Below are positions 1 to 7,191 of a stretch of DNA of 7,651 nt, piece by piece; position 1 is the stretch's first letter; the number at the start of each line of letters is the position of its first letter. Under the pieces are notes generated by a model. The model did no database searches. It saw nothing but the letters and a program-made list of their open reading frames with translations, and was not told the DNA's origin. The position numbers were made by a program, and so were the translations under genes. The stretch is from Gammaproteobacteria bacterium (GTDB taxonomy: Bacteria > Pseudomonadota > Gammaproteobacteria > Nitrosococcales > Methylophagaceae), in contig NVRG01000018.1 in assembly GCA_002400805.1 (NCBI GenBank), forward strand, positions 4,051 to 11,701. The letters run 5' to 3'.

Positions 1-146
1 GAGCCACCGATGAAACAGGTTATGTGCAGCCAACTCGTGAAGCCTTAGTTGAGAATCGCGGCAAACATGGCTTTTTTCATTACAACGCAATTGTTAGTTG
101 GGAAATCACTGAAGAAGGAGATATCAATCATGTTTATGGCTTCTAA
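1..146 (+). CDS. soxC: SoxC-like sulfite/sulfur dehydrogenase molybdenum subunit, C-terminal end (5' truncated by window)
   Basis: This is the last 47 residues of a gene that starts before the window. The frame begins at base 3 and ends with TAA at 144-146. The visible tail opens with ATDETGYVQPT and continues with a segment containing FFHYNAIVSWEI. That matches the C-terminal dimerisation (Mo-co_dimer) domain of SoxC/SorA-type sulfite oxidases as I remember the family. Those enzymes are periplasmic molybdopterin proteins that oxidise sulfite or protein-bound sulfane sulfur and pass electrons to a partner cytochrome c. The catalytic domain and its molybdenum-ligand cysteine lie outside the window, so activity cannot be judged. 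The identification is strengthened by the next gene, a SoxD-like cytochrome, whose start lies 17 bases inside this gene. SorA or another sulfite-oxidase family member is the main alternative. Confidence 0.8.
   Translation, partial: ATDETGYVQPTREALVENRGKHGFFHYNAIVSWEITEEGDINHVYGF
115..120 (+). promoter_or_regulatory. Ribosome binding site that fixes the SoxD-like start
   Basis: AAGGAG lies nine bases before the ATG at 130 and inside the last codons of the soxC-like gene. No comparable site precedes the earlier in-frame start at 49, and starting at 130 gives a clean signal peptide. The position suggests translational coupling between the two subunits. Confidence 0.75.
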
Positions 147-666
147 AGCGCTCATGGTTGCCGGGCTGATTTTCTGTTTATCACCTAGCTATGCAGAGAG
201 TGAATTCCAAGCTTTAGGCAAAGCAGCCAATGAACTGAGTCATTCCACACAATGGAATATCTCCATTTCACCCAATGGTAAAGGCCTCCCTCAAGGTCAA
301 GGTACGGCAGCCCAAGGAGCCAAACTATTTGCAATCCAATGTGCCGGTTGTCATGGACCTGATGGCATCGGTGCTAGCGCTGAACCATTAATGGGTGAAG
401 TTGGCTCATTAACCAGCGATTATCCTGAAAAAACGGTCAATAGTTATTGGCCTTACGCCACCACCCTATTTGATTACATCCGTCGAGCCATGCCGATCAA
501 TGCCCCCTTTTCTTTATCTGCAGATGAGGTCTATGCCTTGTGTGCTTATATTTTGAGCAAGGATGGTATAGTAAGTCCAGAAGCCGTGCTTGATGAACAA
601 ACGCTACCTAAGATAAAGATGCCAAATCGTGATGGCTTTATCGCCGTCCACCCTGACAATCGCTAG
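130..666 (+). CDS. soxD: SoxD-like monohaem c-type cytochrome, electron-accepting subunit of the sulfite/sulfur dehydrogenase
   Basis: The 178-residue protein should be a periplasmic cytochrome c that accepts electrons from the SoxC-like enzyme. Residues 1-22 form a signal peptide with a hydrophobic core ending SPSYA, so cleavage before ESEF is likely. A region around residues 41-56 (QWNISISPNGKGLPQG) resembles the SoxD segment before its haem domain. The haem motif CAGCH is at 71-75, and Met121 in RRAMPINAP is the probable sixth ligand. The tail carries the family-like DEVYAL segment and a KMPNRDGF segment. Paracoccus-type SoxD is about twice as long, with two haem domains; this protein has only one, as in shorter homologues. 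The start at 130 is chosen over 49 because of the AAGGAG site and the signal peptide; the longer form would add 27 residues read out of frame from soxC. The gene overlaps soxC by 17 bases. A SorB-like name is possible. Confidence 0.8.
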   Translation: MFMASKALMVAGLIFCLSPSYAESEFQALGKAANELSHSTQWNISISPNGKGLPQGQGTAAQGAKLFAIQCAGCHGPDGIGASAEPLMGEVGSLTSDYPEKTVNSYWPYATTLFDYIRRAMPINAPFSLSADEVYALCAYILSKDGIVSPEAVLDEQTLPKIKMPNRDGFIAVHPDNR

Positions 667-684
667 ATATTTAAGGACAGCCCT

Positions 685-3186
685 ATGAGCCCTCGATACG
701 CTTGTACTGTTAATCCAAACCCTGAACTGTATAACACCCCAACTTTAGGCATGGATAAAACAGCACTCGCCCATGACTTCAAAAGTTATTACGGCAATCA
801 TCTGGCACAAGACCGCGGTTGTGCATCAGGCCATTATCTTTACTCTGCTATTGCCTTAACCTTACGTGATCGCTTGTTTGAGCGGATGAAACACACACGT
901 CATACCTATGCAGAATCTAAATGCAAACAGGCTTACTATCTCTCCATGGAGTTCCTCATGGGCCGCGCCATGGGTAATGCGGCGTTAAACCTTGGTCTAG
1001 AACAAGCCGTTACTCAAGCGATGCATGATCTTGGTCTAAATTTTGAAGAGTTAACCGAATTAGAACATGATGCCGGACTAGGAAATGGTGGCTTAGGTCG
1101 ACTAGCAGCCTGCTTTATTGATAGCTGTGCCACGCTACAGCTGCCTATTACTGGTTATGGTATTCGATATGAATATGGCATGTTCCAGCAGAGCATTGAA
1201 AATGGCAACCAAATTGAAATGCCGGATCATTGGCTACGCGATGGCAACCCTTGGGAACTAGAACGGCCCGAATTTACCCAAAGAATTAAATTTGGTGGCC
1301 ATACTGAATTCCGTCAAGATCAGCATGGCGAAACCAAGGTGCATTGGGTCAATACAAATGATGTCTTAGCTGTGCCCTATGATATTCCCGTACCCGGCTA
1401 TCAAAATGGTACGGTCAACAAACTTCGCTTATGGACATCGGCAGCAACGGATGAATTTAATCTGGAAGACTTTAATGCCGGTTCTTACCCAGATGCAGTA
1501 GCGTCTAAAAATGAAGCCGAAAACATCAGCATGGTGCTCTATCCCAACGATAGTAGTGAAAATGGTAAGGAGCTGCGTTTACGTCAGCAATATTTCCTCG
1601 CCTCCGCCAGCTTGCAGGATATTCTTGATTACTGGGTAACAACACACAGTGAAAACTTCGATGATTTTGCCGACAAGAACTGTTTCCAATTAAATGATAC
1701 TCACCCTACTGTAGCCATCGCAGAGTTAATGCGCTTATTGTTAGATGAGCATGGACTTAGTTGGGATAAGGCATGGGCAATCACTAGTAAAACCATGGCC
1801 TATACCAATCACACCTTATTACCCGAAGCATTAGAACGCTGGCCGGTAAATATGTTTGGTCGTTTACTGCCGCGGATCTTAGAAATAATTTACGAAATTA
1901 ATGCTCGTTTCTTAAGTGAAGTTGCACGCCATTGGCCTGGCGATAAACAACGCCTTGCTCGAATGTCCATTATTGAAGAAGGCCATCAGCAACAAGTGCG
2001 GATGGCTCATCTTGCTATCGTCGGTAGCTTCTCTGTCAATGGTGTTGCAGCTCTCCATTCTGAATTATTACAAAAAGGCCTGTTTCATGATTTTTATCAG
2101 CTATGGCCTGAAAAATTTAATAATAAAACAAATGGCGTTACCCAACGTCGATGGATGGCTTGGTGCAACCCAGAACTAAGTAAGCTCATCACTGACACGA
2201 TCGGTGCAGACTGGATTACCGATCTCAGTCAACTGGAAAACTTGGTACCGTATGCTGACAAAGACACGTTCCAACTATCGTGGACGCTAGCCAAACAAGC
2301 AAACAAACAGCGGCTCGCCGACTTGGTCAAAGACAAATGTGGTATTACGTTTAATACCGATGCGATGTTTGATATTCAAGTTAAACGTATCCACGAATAT
2401 AAGCGGCAATTACTTAATGTATTACATGTTATTCACCTATACGATCGCATTAAACGCGGCGAAACCAATAACATAGTGCAACGCTGTGTGTTGTTTGGTG
2501 GCAAAGCCGCTCCTGGTTATGAGATGGCCAAAGACATTATCAAATTAATCAATAATGTGGCCGAGGTCGTTAATAATGATCCCGATATTGGTGATTGGTT
2601 AAAAGTCGTTTTCTTGCCTAACTATCAAGTTTCAACTATGGAAATCATTTGTCCAGCAGCTGACCTCTCCGAACAGATTTCAACGGCCGGTAAAGAAGCT
2701 TCTGGTACCGGTAATATGAAGTTCATGATGAATGGTGCGGTCACGATAGGAACCTTAGATGGTGCCAATATTGAGATCCGTGAAGAAGTGGGCGATGACA
2801 ACTTCTTCTTATTTGGCTTAACCGAAGACGAAGTCAGTGAAAAACGGATTGGTTATAATCCACGGGCCATTATTGCCCAAGATGACGATCTAAAACGCGT
2901 GGTGGATTTATTAGAAGGCGGTCATTTCAATCAATTTGAACCCAACCGCTTTAACAATGTTATCAATGCCTTTACCAGCCATAACGACCCTTGGATGACC
3001 ATTGCCGACTTCCGCAGCTACATCGATGCACAGCATCAAGCAGAATTGTCTTATCAAGATAAACTACGCTGGACTAAAATGAGCATTCTTAACTCAGCAT
3101 ACAGTGGCAAATTTTCTACTGATCGCACGATGGAAGAATACAATAATGAAATTTGGAAACTGGAAAAAATAAGCCCCACATCCTAG
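685..3186 (+). CDS. glgP: Glycogen/maltodextrin phosphorylase
   Basis: This 833-residue cytoplasmic, PLP-dependent GT35 enzyme cleaves alpha-1,4-glucan ends with phosphate to give glucose-1-phosphate. The length is normal for the family. Visible signatures are YYLSMEFLMGR (84-94), GLGNGGLGRLAACF (131-144), LNDTHPTVAI (336-345), TNHTLLPEALERW (374-386), DIQVKRIHEYKRQLLN (563-578) and EASGTGNMKF (671-680). Lys679 in the last motif is the expected Schiff-base lysine for pyridoxal phosphate. No frameshift or missing core motif is seen. The ATG at 685 has AAGGA at 673-677, seven bases upstream; Met23 (base 751) is a weaker alternative because the first residues are not conserved. The gene follows the SoxD-like gene by 18 bases with no terminator between, so cotranscription is likely. 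Its stop interlocks with that of the convergent gene. GlgP and MalP cannot be told apart here, and no other glycogen genes are present. Confidence 0.95.
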   Translation: MSPRYACTVNPNPELYNTPTLGMDKTALAHDFKSYYGNHLAQDRGCASGHYLYSAIALTLRDRLFERMKHTRHTYAESKCKQAYYLSMEFLMGRAMGNAALNLGLEQAVTQAMHDLGLNFEELTELEHDAGLGNGGLGRLAACFIDSCATLQLPITGYGIRYEYGMFQQSIENGNQIEMPDHWLRDGNPWELERPEFTQRIKFGGHTEFRQDQHGETKVHWVNTNDVLAVPYDIPVPGYQNGTVNKLRLWTSAATDEFNLEDFNAGSYPDAVASKNEAENISMVLYPNDSSENGKELRLRQQYFLASASLQDILDYWVTTHSENFDDFADKNCFQLNDTHPTVAIAELMRLLLDEHGLSWDKAWAITSKTMAYTNHTLLPEALERWPVNMFGRLLPRILEIIYEINARFLSEVARHWPGDKQRLARMSIIEEGHQQQVRMAHLAIVGSFSVNGVAALHSELLQKGLFHDFYQLWPEKFNNKTNGVTQRRWMAWCNPELSKLITDTIGADWITDLSQLENLVPYADKDTFQLSWTLAKQANKQRLADLVKDKCGITFNTDAMFDIQVKRIHEYKRQLLNVLHVIHLYDRIKRGETNNIVQRCVLFGGKAAPGYEMAKDIIKLINNVAEVVNNDPDIGDWLKVVFLPNYQVSTMEIICPAADLSEQISTAGKEASGTGNMKFMMNGAVTIGTLDGANIEIREEVGDDNFFLFGLTEDEVSEKRIGYNPRAIIAQDDDLKRVVDLLEGGHFNQFEPNRFNNVINAFTSHNDPWMTIADFRSYIDAQHQAELSYQDKLRWTKMSILNSAYSGKFSTDRTMEEYNNEIWKLEKISPTS

Positions 3187-5897
3187 TCCTTATTCAAGCA
3201 TTGCAATGACACTGTTTCAATTGGAACGGGCTTACCAATGGCATACCCTTGAACATAATCAACGCCCATTTCTTGCAGGCGTTCTTTTATTGCATTATTT
3301 TCGACAAATTCAGCAATGGTTTTCATGCCCATAATATGACCAATTTCGTTAATTGATTTCACCATGGCCTCATCAATTGCATCATCAAGAATATCTTTGA
3401 CAAACATGCCATCAATTTTAAGCGCATCAACGGGTAAATTTTTAAGATAGGCAAAAGATGATAGACCACTACCAAAATCATCTAAAGCAAATAAGCAGCC
3501 ATATTCACTTAACGTTTTTATAAACACTTGTGCATCTCGGAGATTAGCTATTGCTGCTGTTTCTGTTATTTCAAATTTAATTTTTTCTGGCGGTATGTTA
3601 AGCGCTCGGATCTGCTTAATAATATGGCCCAAAAGAGCATCATCGCCTAATGAGCAACCCGATAAATTGATCGCCAGATGATCCAATTCATCCAGTTGCT
3701 GCAAATGCTTTGTTAACCACAAAAAAGTATGATCAATGACCCAGCGATCGATGTGGCCAGATAGGTTATAACGCTCAGCGGCGGGTAGAAAGGAGCCAGG
3801 TGAAATAATCTCGCCGTTCTCTCCTTGTAAACGTAGCAATACTTCATATATTCGGCCATGGTCCACATCCGCTAACGATATGATCGGTTGGACATATAAT
3901 AAAAAACTATTTTCAGCCAATGCTTGTTTGATTTTATTAACCCAACGGAACTCGCCTTCCCGTTTGGCCAATTGCTCATCGTTGTGACGATAGTGATGGA
4001 CTCGATTTCGTCCTAAATCTTTAGCGGCATAACAAGCAGAATCCGCATGAATTAATGCTTCGGTAGAGGAAGCCGTTTTCTGATTAATTTCTGTCACACC
4101 GATACTCACCCCGATGCTAAAAATATGTTCTTCCCATAAAAATTGGAACTGCTCAACTAACCGTCGCACCGCATTAGCGGTTCTCGTGGCATGCTCATAA
4201 TCACAATGCTCCATCAAAATCGCAAATTCATCTCCACCCAACCGAGCCAGAGTATCTCGTTTTCGTAAATAATCGCTTAATATTCCGCCTAATTGACGCA
4301 ACAATTCATCACCAGCAATATGACCACAGGTATCGTTAATAATTTTAAACTGATCAAGATCCAGAAAACATAAAGCATGTTGTGAGGCATCTTTTTTTGC
4401 CGTCGCAACCACACGGTTAAGACGACGTTCAAATTCATGGCGATTAATTAAACCAGTAAGCTCATCATGTGATGCTTGATACGATAATTTTTTCGAAATC
4501 TCTTTGGCTGCAGTCACATCTTCTTGTATGCCAACATAATGAGTGATTGTCCCCTCACTATCCGTGATCGGTGCAATATAATGTTGCGCCCAATATAGTT
4601 CACCTTCTTTTGTCCGATTTTGTAACTCACCTCGCCATTCTTTTCCTGAACGAATTGTTTTCCATATTTGGCGATAGATCGCAGAATCTTGTGGTTCAAT
4701 GTGGAATAAGGTCGGCTTCTTTCCGAGCACTTCGTCAACGCCATAGCCAGTCAACAATGAAAATTTAGGATTGGCATATTCGATATCACCATTTGCACTG
4801 GTAATGATGACGGCATTAGGACTACATTCAACGGCACGTGACAGTTTGGTTAATCTGGCTGTGTCATCTTCTTTAGCGGTAATGTCCTCAAACAGACCAA
4901 CACCACCACTCACGTCACCCTGTTCTGAATAGATGGGTACAAACTCCGCATGCAAAAATACCGTGTGATTACCACTAACTGATGTATATCGACCATGATA
5001 TTGCCCCACCTTTCCAGACAGCGATAGGTTTATTGCCTGCAACATCTGCTCATCAACTACATTTTCCAGCATATTAAACCCAATCAATACATCACGATCA
5101 GCAGCGAGTATCTCTTCAAGGTGCTTATTGACAGTGAGCAGTGTGCTAGTAATGTCATAGTAAAAGATGCCTACCGGCGAATATTCAATGATGGAATGTA
5201 AGCGAGATTCGCTATCAAGCAACTGATGGTTAGCAGTCACTAAATCATGTGTACGTTCTGCAATTAATTGTTCTCGTTGTTGTATCTCATCATTTAATTT
5301 TGTCACTAAGGAGTCGTTTTTATGCTGTAGCTGTAACGACTTTAAAATATTTCGGTTTGCATCTCGATTCAACGACACTAGCATGGCGTAATAAATCACT
5401 AAGGCAACGGCAATATAACTTGCCACCACTTCTTGTGAATACAATAATACCGCTAGTAGCACTATAAATTGAGGTAATGTATTTGCGTAATAAGCGGAAC
5501 TCCATGCAGCTAAAACAGGAACCGCCGCGGCTAAAATCCCACAGGTAAGTATGACAAAGACACTTTTTAAAGCGACATCATCTGTCACCAAATAAAATAA
5601 GCTAAAACTAGCCCACGCAATGCCTGCTACTGCTGATAAAAAGGTAAATGATCGCAGCCAAGGTTTAACATCATTTAACTCTTGAGTTCGACTAAATAAC
5701 CAATAAAGTAATAATCGTGATGCCGCAACAGAGGTGACTATCAAACACCAAATAAAAAGAAGGTCATGATCTAAAATGCTGTTGAACATGGCATAGAAAA
5801 CAGCGACAATACCAATCTGCACAAGATTTGAGGTCAGAGCCGCTTGAAATAATTGGCGAGCTTGTTCAACTAAAATTTCATTTGCGCCCAACGTCAT
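3183..5897 (-). CDS. Membrane-anchored PAS-PAS-GGDEF-EAL protein (c-di-GMP synthase/phosphodiesterase)
   Basis: The 904-residue inner-membrane protein should control c-di-GMP. Residues about 24-176 hold roughly six hydrophobic helices forming an N-terminal sensor. A helical, probably coiled-coil linker (178-228) follows, then two PAS domains (about 230-340 and 350-465; the second has SPNAVIIT and YVGIQEDVT). The GGDEF domain (about 466-638) has HDELTGLINR, FLDLDQFK and an intact GGDEF at 554-558. RKRD (545-548) fits the RxxD product-inhibition site, five residues before GGDEF. The EAL domain (about 650-895) reads EVL at 685-687. It keeps the expected metal and catalytic positions: Asn744, Glu776, DDFGSG (806-811), Lys827 and Asp829 in KIDG, Glu863, and Gln883 in QGY. 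Both activities are therefore possible from sequence; which dominates, and which signal the membrane and PAS domains sense, is unknown. The start is supported by GGAG eight bases upstream. The gene is monocistronic within the window and converges on the phosphorylase gene. Confidence 0.93.
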   Translation of the reverse strand: MTLGANEILVEQARQLFQAALTSNLVQIGIVAVFYAMFNSILDHDLLFIWCLIVTSVAASRLLLYWLFSRTQELNDVKPWLRSFTFLSAVAGIAWASFSLFYLVTDDVALKSVFVILTCGILAAAVPVLAAWSSAYYANTLPQFIVLLAVLLYSQEVVASYIAVALVIYYAMLVSLNRDANRNILKSLQLQHKNDSLVTKLNDEIQQREQLIAERTHDLVTANHQLLDSESRLHSIIEYSPVGIFYYDITSTLLTVNKHLEEILAADRDVLIGFNMLENVVDEQMLQAINLSLSGKVGQYHGRYTSVSGNHTVFLHAEFVPIYSEQGDVSGGVGLFEDITAKEDDTARLTKLSRAVECSPNAVIITSANGDIEYANPKFSLLTGYGVDEVLGKKPTLFHIEPQDSAIYRQIWKTIRSGKEWRGELQNRTKEGELYWAQHYIAPITDSEGTITHYVGIQEDVTAAKEISKKLSYQASHDELTGLINRHEFERRLNRVVATAKKDASQHALCFLDLDQFKIINDTCGHIAGDELLRQLGGILSDYLRKRDTLARLGGDEFAILMEHCDYEHATRTANAVRRLVEQFQFLWEEHIFSIGVSIGVTEINQKTASSTEALIHADSACYAAKDLGRNRVHHYRHNDEQLAKREGEFRWVNKIKQALAENSFLLYVQPIISLADVDHGRIYEVLLRLQGENGEIISPGSFLPAAERYNLSGHIDRWVIDHTFLWLTKHLQQLDELDHLAINLSGCSLGDDALLGHIIKQIRALNIPPEKIKFEITETAAIANLRDAQVFIKTLSEYGCLFALDDFGSGLSSFAYLKNLPVDALKIDGMFVKDILDDAIDEAMVKSINEIGHIMGMKTIAEFVENNAIKERLQEMGVDYVQGYAIGKPVPIETVSLQCLNKD

Positions 5898-5905
5898 ACA
5901 AACTA

Positions 5906-5909
5906 CTCC
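5906..5909 (-). promoter_or_regulatory. Ribosome binding site of the GGDEF-EAL gene
   Basis: On the minus strand this reads GGAG, eight bases before the ATG at 5897-5895. It supports the annotated start, which also gives a complete membrane domain. Confidence 0.6.
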
Positions 5910-5964
5910 AGCTCAAGTGTCACAGCAACCATAGCTCAGAACAGCTGAATACTCAATATGTTAG

Positions 5965-5994
5965 CTCATAGATATGAGTGTCATGGACGCTCAT
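5965..5994. repeat. Overlapping CTCAT/ATGAG dyads
   Basis: CTCATA (5965-5970) and TATGAG (5973-5978) form a perfect dyad with two central bases. ATGAGTGTC (5974-5982) also pairs with GACGCTCAT (5986-5994) across a three-base loop, with one G-T wobble. The middle ATGAG can pair with either flank, so the two hairpins exclude each other in RNA. The cluster lies just downstream of the candidate promoter, at the 5' end of the predicted leader of the GGDEF-EAL gene. It may be an operator or a leader structure; no function is shown. Confidence 0.5.
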
Positions 5995-6000
5995 CGTATT

Positions 6001-6029
6001 ACTATAAAACGCTTATTGCTCCCAACTAA
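6001..6029 (-). promoter_or_regulatory. Candidate sigma-70-type promoter for the GGDEF-EAL gene
   Basis: Read on the minus strand, TTAGTT (6029-6024) and TATAGT (6006-6001) are separated by 17 bases. The -10 box matches the consensus at five of six positions; the -35 box is weak. Transcription would begin near 5994, giving a leader of roughly 95 bases. This is a pattern match only. Confidence 0.35.
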
Positions 6030-6230
6030 ATTTAAATAACTAAAGCCATGAATTCAGCTTAAATGAGTACCATCAATCAGGCTACAGCATGAAACAACTT
6101 TTACTATTTATATGAAAGAAATCCTGTCACACTGCAAAGTAAGGAATGAAAATATAGCGGAATTACTCTCATATACGTATACTTCATCGCCTTGGCGGGC
6201 ATTGCTATGTCTATAAAAATATCGCCTAAT

Positions 6231-6307
6231 GCGCCTGTAGCTCAGTTGGATAGAGTGTCAGTTTCCGAAGCTGAAGGTCACAGGTTCGATTCCTGTCAGG
6301 CGCGCCA
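6231..6307 (+). tRNA. tRNA-Arg (anticodon CCG)
   Basis: The 77-base sequence folds as a complete cloverleaf. The acceptor stem pairs GCGCCTG with CAGGCGC. The D arm is GCTC/GAGT with a terminal G-T wobble. The anticodon stem pairs TCAGT with GCTGA around the loop TTCCGAA, with anticodon CCG at 6265-6267. The T arm is ACAGG-TTCGATT-CCTGT. The discriminator base is G (6304) and CCA is encoded (6305-6307). It reads CGG arginine codons. Six T residues follow CCA directly and merge into the signal-peptide-like region of the next reading frame. Translating the tRNA in that frame gives the well-known spurious peptide APVAQLDRV...RFDSCQAR, so the part of that open frame covering the tRNA should not be taken as protein without further support. 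Confidence 0.97.
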
Positions 6308-6329
6308 TTTTTTCAGCATCCTTTTTCTT

Positions 6330-7079
6330 TTGTTTATTAGCCCCAGTTTTGCTGAACCCGAGCACTGGCAATCACCTAGTTACATTAGCGATAGTTTTAT
6401 TGAAATTGCATTAAACAATGAGTATTCAACGGCTGTCAGTAGATTAAGGAAATGGCAGAAACCCATTTATTATTCCATTGAGCACCGAACTGCGGATAAA
6501 GAATTACACCAAGAAATCACTGAATTACACTTGGCTCACCTCAGTGACATCACCGGCTTAGACATTGTCCCTGCGGATGCTCGAAAGTCAGCCAACTTAA
6601 CAATTATATTCTCAACAGAACAACACTTAGAGCGCGAACTTAAGCACGATTTTCTATTAAGCGATCAACAACAAATCAACCAGTTAACTCGCCATAGCGT
6701 TTGCTTGGCTAATTTTTCCACCGCGCCAGATAACAGCATTAGTCACGCTACCGTGATAATTCCAGTCGATCGGGCCCGTGCTCATGCCAAATTATTATCT
6801 TGTGTTGTAGAAGAGTTAACCCAAATTATGGGTTTGCCCAATGACTCCGACCAAGTCTATCCATCTATATTTAATGACAAATCGTATAACGATTACCTCT
6901 CAGGCTTAGATTATTTATTATTAACGCTGTTATACAATAAAAAAATGACAGCGGGAATGAATCAAGCACAAGTTAAATATAGATTACACAAAATCATGCA
7001 GGAACCTACTTTCAAGCGACAAATCGAACAAGCTGAGAACATTGTTAATCAACAGGGCATATTTCGACTTTTAAACTAA
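6330..7079 (+). CDS. DUF2927-family exported protein of unknown function; start uncertain, abuts tRNA-Arg
   Basis: The body matches the DUF2927 family as I recall it: SCVVEELTQIMGLPNDSD followed by YPSIFND and a later LDYLLLTLLYNKKMTAGM segment. Members are putative secreted or lipid-anchored proteins of unknown function. The open frame runs uninterrupted through the preceding tRNA from TTG at 6192. The residues just after the tRNA, FFSILFLLFISPSFA (codons 6309-6353), look like a signal-peptide core, with cleavage before EPEHW, leaving a mature part of about 241 residues. No ATG or GTG lies between the tRNA and that core. Choices are TTG 6330 (used here because it avoids the tRNA, but it cuts the core short), ATC 6318, GTG 6255 inside the tRNA, or ATG 6207 before it. 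None has a good ribosome binding site. The cysteine in SCVVEEL (paired perhaps with that in SVCLANF) suits a periplasmic protein. The gene could be 5'-truncated. The terminator at 7192-7217 lies downstream. Confidence 0.7.
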   Translation: MFISPSFAEPEHWQSPSYISDSFIEIALNNEYSTAVSRLRKWQKPIYYSIEHRTADKELHQEITELHLAHLSDITGLDIVPADARKSANLTIIFSTEQHLERELKHDFLLSDQQQINQLTRHSVCLANFSTAPDNSISHATVIIPVDRARAHAKLLSCVVEELTQIMGLPNDSDQVYPSIFNDKSYNDYLSGLDYLLLTLLYNKKMTAGMNQAQVKYRLHKIMQEPTFKRQIEQAENIVNQQGIFRLLN

Positions 7080-7129
7080 GGTGCATTGTTCTTTTGTGTA
7101 TACCATGTCTGGGAGCTGTTTTGCATCTA

Positions 7130-7160
7130 GATTGATGGCCTTAGGCTAAGGCCATCAATC
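7130..7160. repeat. Perfect 15-bp inverted repeat
   Basis: GATTGATGGCCTTAG (7130-7144) and CTAAGGCCATCAATC (7146-7160) are exact reverse complements around one central G. As RNA it would form about 14 pairs with a three-base loop. Neither strand has a T tract after it, so it is not a standard intrinsic terminator. It lies between the end of the DUF2927 gene and the bidirectional terminator. It could be an operator, a transcript-end stabilising hairpin or a member of a dispersed repeat family; no second copy is seen in the window. Confidence 0.8.
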
Positions 7161-7191
7161 GAAAACATAAATTTCAATAAATCCTAGACAT

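Larger units (their letters stand above)
5898..6230. other. Noncoding divergent region between the GGDEF-EAL gene and tRNA-Arg
   Basis: No convincing gene lies in these 333 bases. They should hold the leftward promoter and leader of the GGDEF-EAL gene and the rightward promoter of the tRNA. Structures seen are a CTCAT/ATGAG dyad cluster (5965-5994), a candidate leftward promoter (6001-6029) and a 10-base palindrome TATACGTATA (6172-6181). TATAAA at 6212-6217 could be the tRNA -10 box, placing transcription start a few bases before the tRNA. No well-spaced -35 is evident: TTGGCG at 6192-6197 is only 14 bases away. Two very short ATG frames here lack support. Confidence 0.6.

Noticed and set aside
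49..129. Upstream 27-residue extension of the SoxD-like cytochrome
   Set aside because: It is soxC coding sequence read in another frame; the ribosome binding site and signal peptide point to 130.
1916..2179. Internal open frame within glycogen phosphorylase, and similar ones within the GGDEF-EAL gene (4514-4768, 5249-5505)
   Set aside because: They overlap well-supported genes, show no family features and have no translation signals.
3168..3194. AATAAG/CTTATT stem across the convergent stop codons, with an A/T run
   Set aside because: Only six AT-rich pairs around a 15-base loop; too weak to call a terminator.
6070..6078. CCATCAATC also found in the arm of the 7130-7160 inverted repeat
   Set aside because: A shared nine-base word in a window this size is compatible with chance, and the rest of the arm is absent.
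6089..6216. Short frames starting at 6089 (MKQLLLFI, then stop) and 6112 (34 codons, stop at 6214-6216)
   Set aside because: Neither has a good ribosome binding site or recognisable content. The first resembles a lost signal-peptide start for the DUF2927 gene, but it is in another frame and the idea cannot be tested here.
6192..6308. N-terminal part of the long open frame across the tRNA, containing APVAQLDRV
   Set aside because: This is the familiar translation artefact of a tRNA-Arg gene; the cloverleaf is complete.
6231..6330. tRNA-Arg as an integration site of a mobile island
   Set aside because: No integrase, no duplicated tRNA 3' end and no flanking direct repeat is visible in the window.
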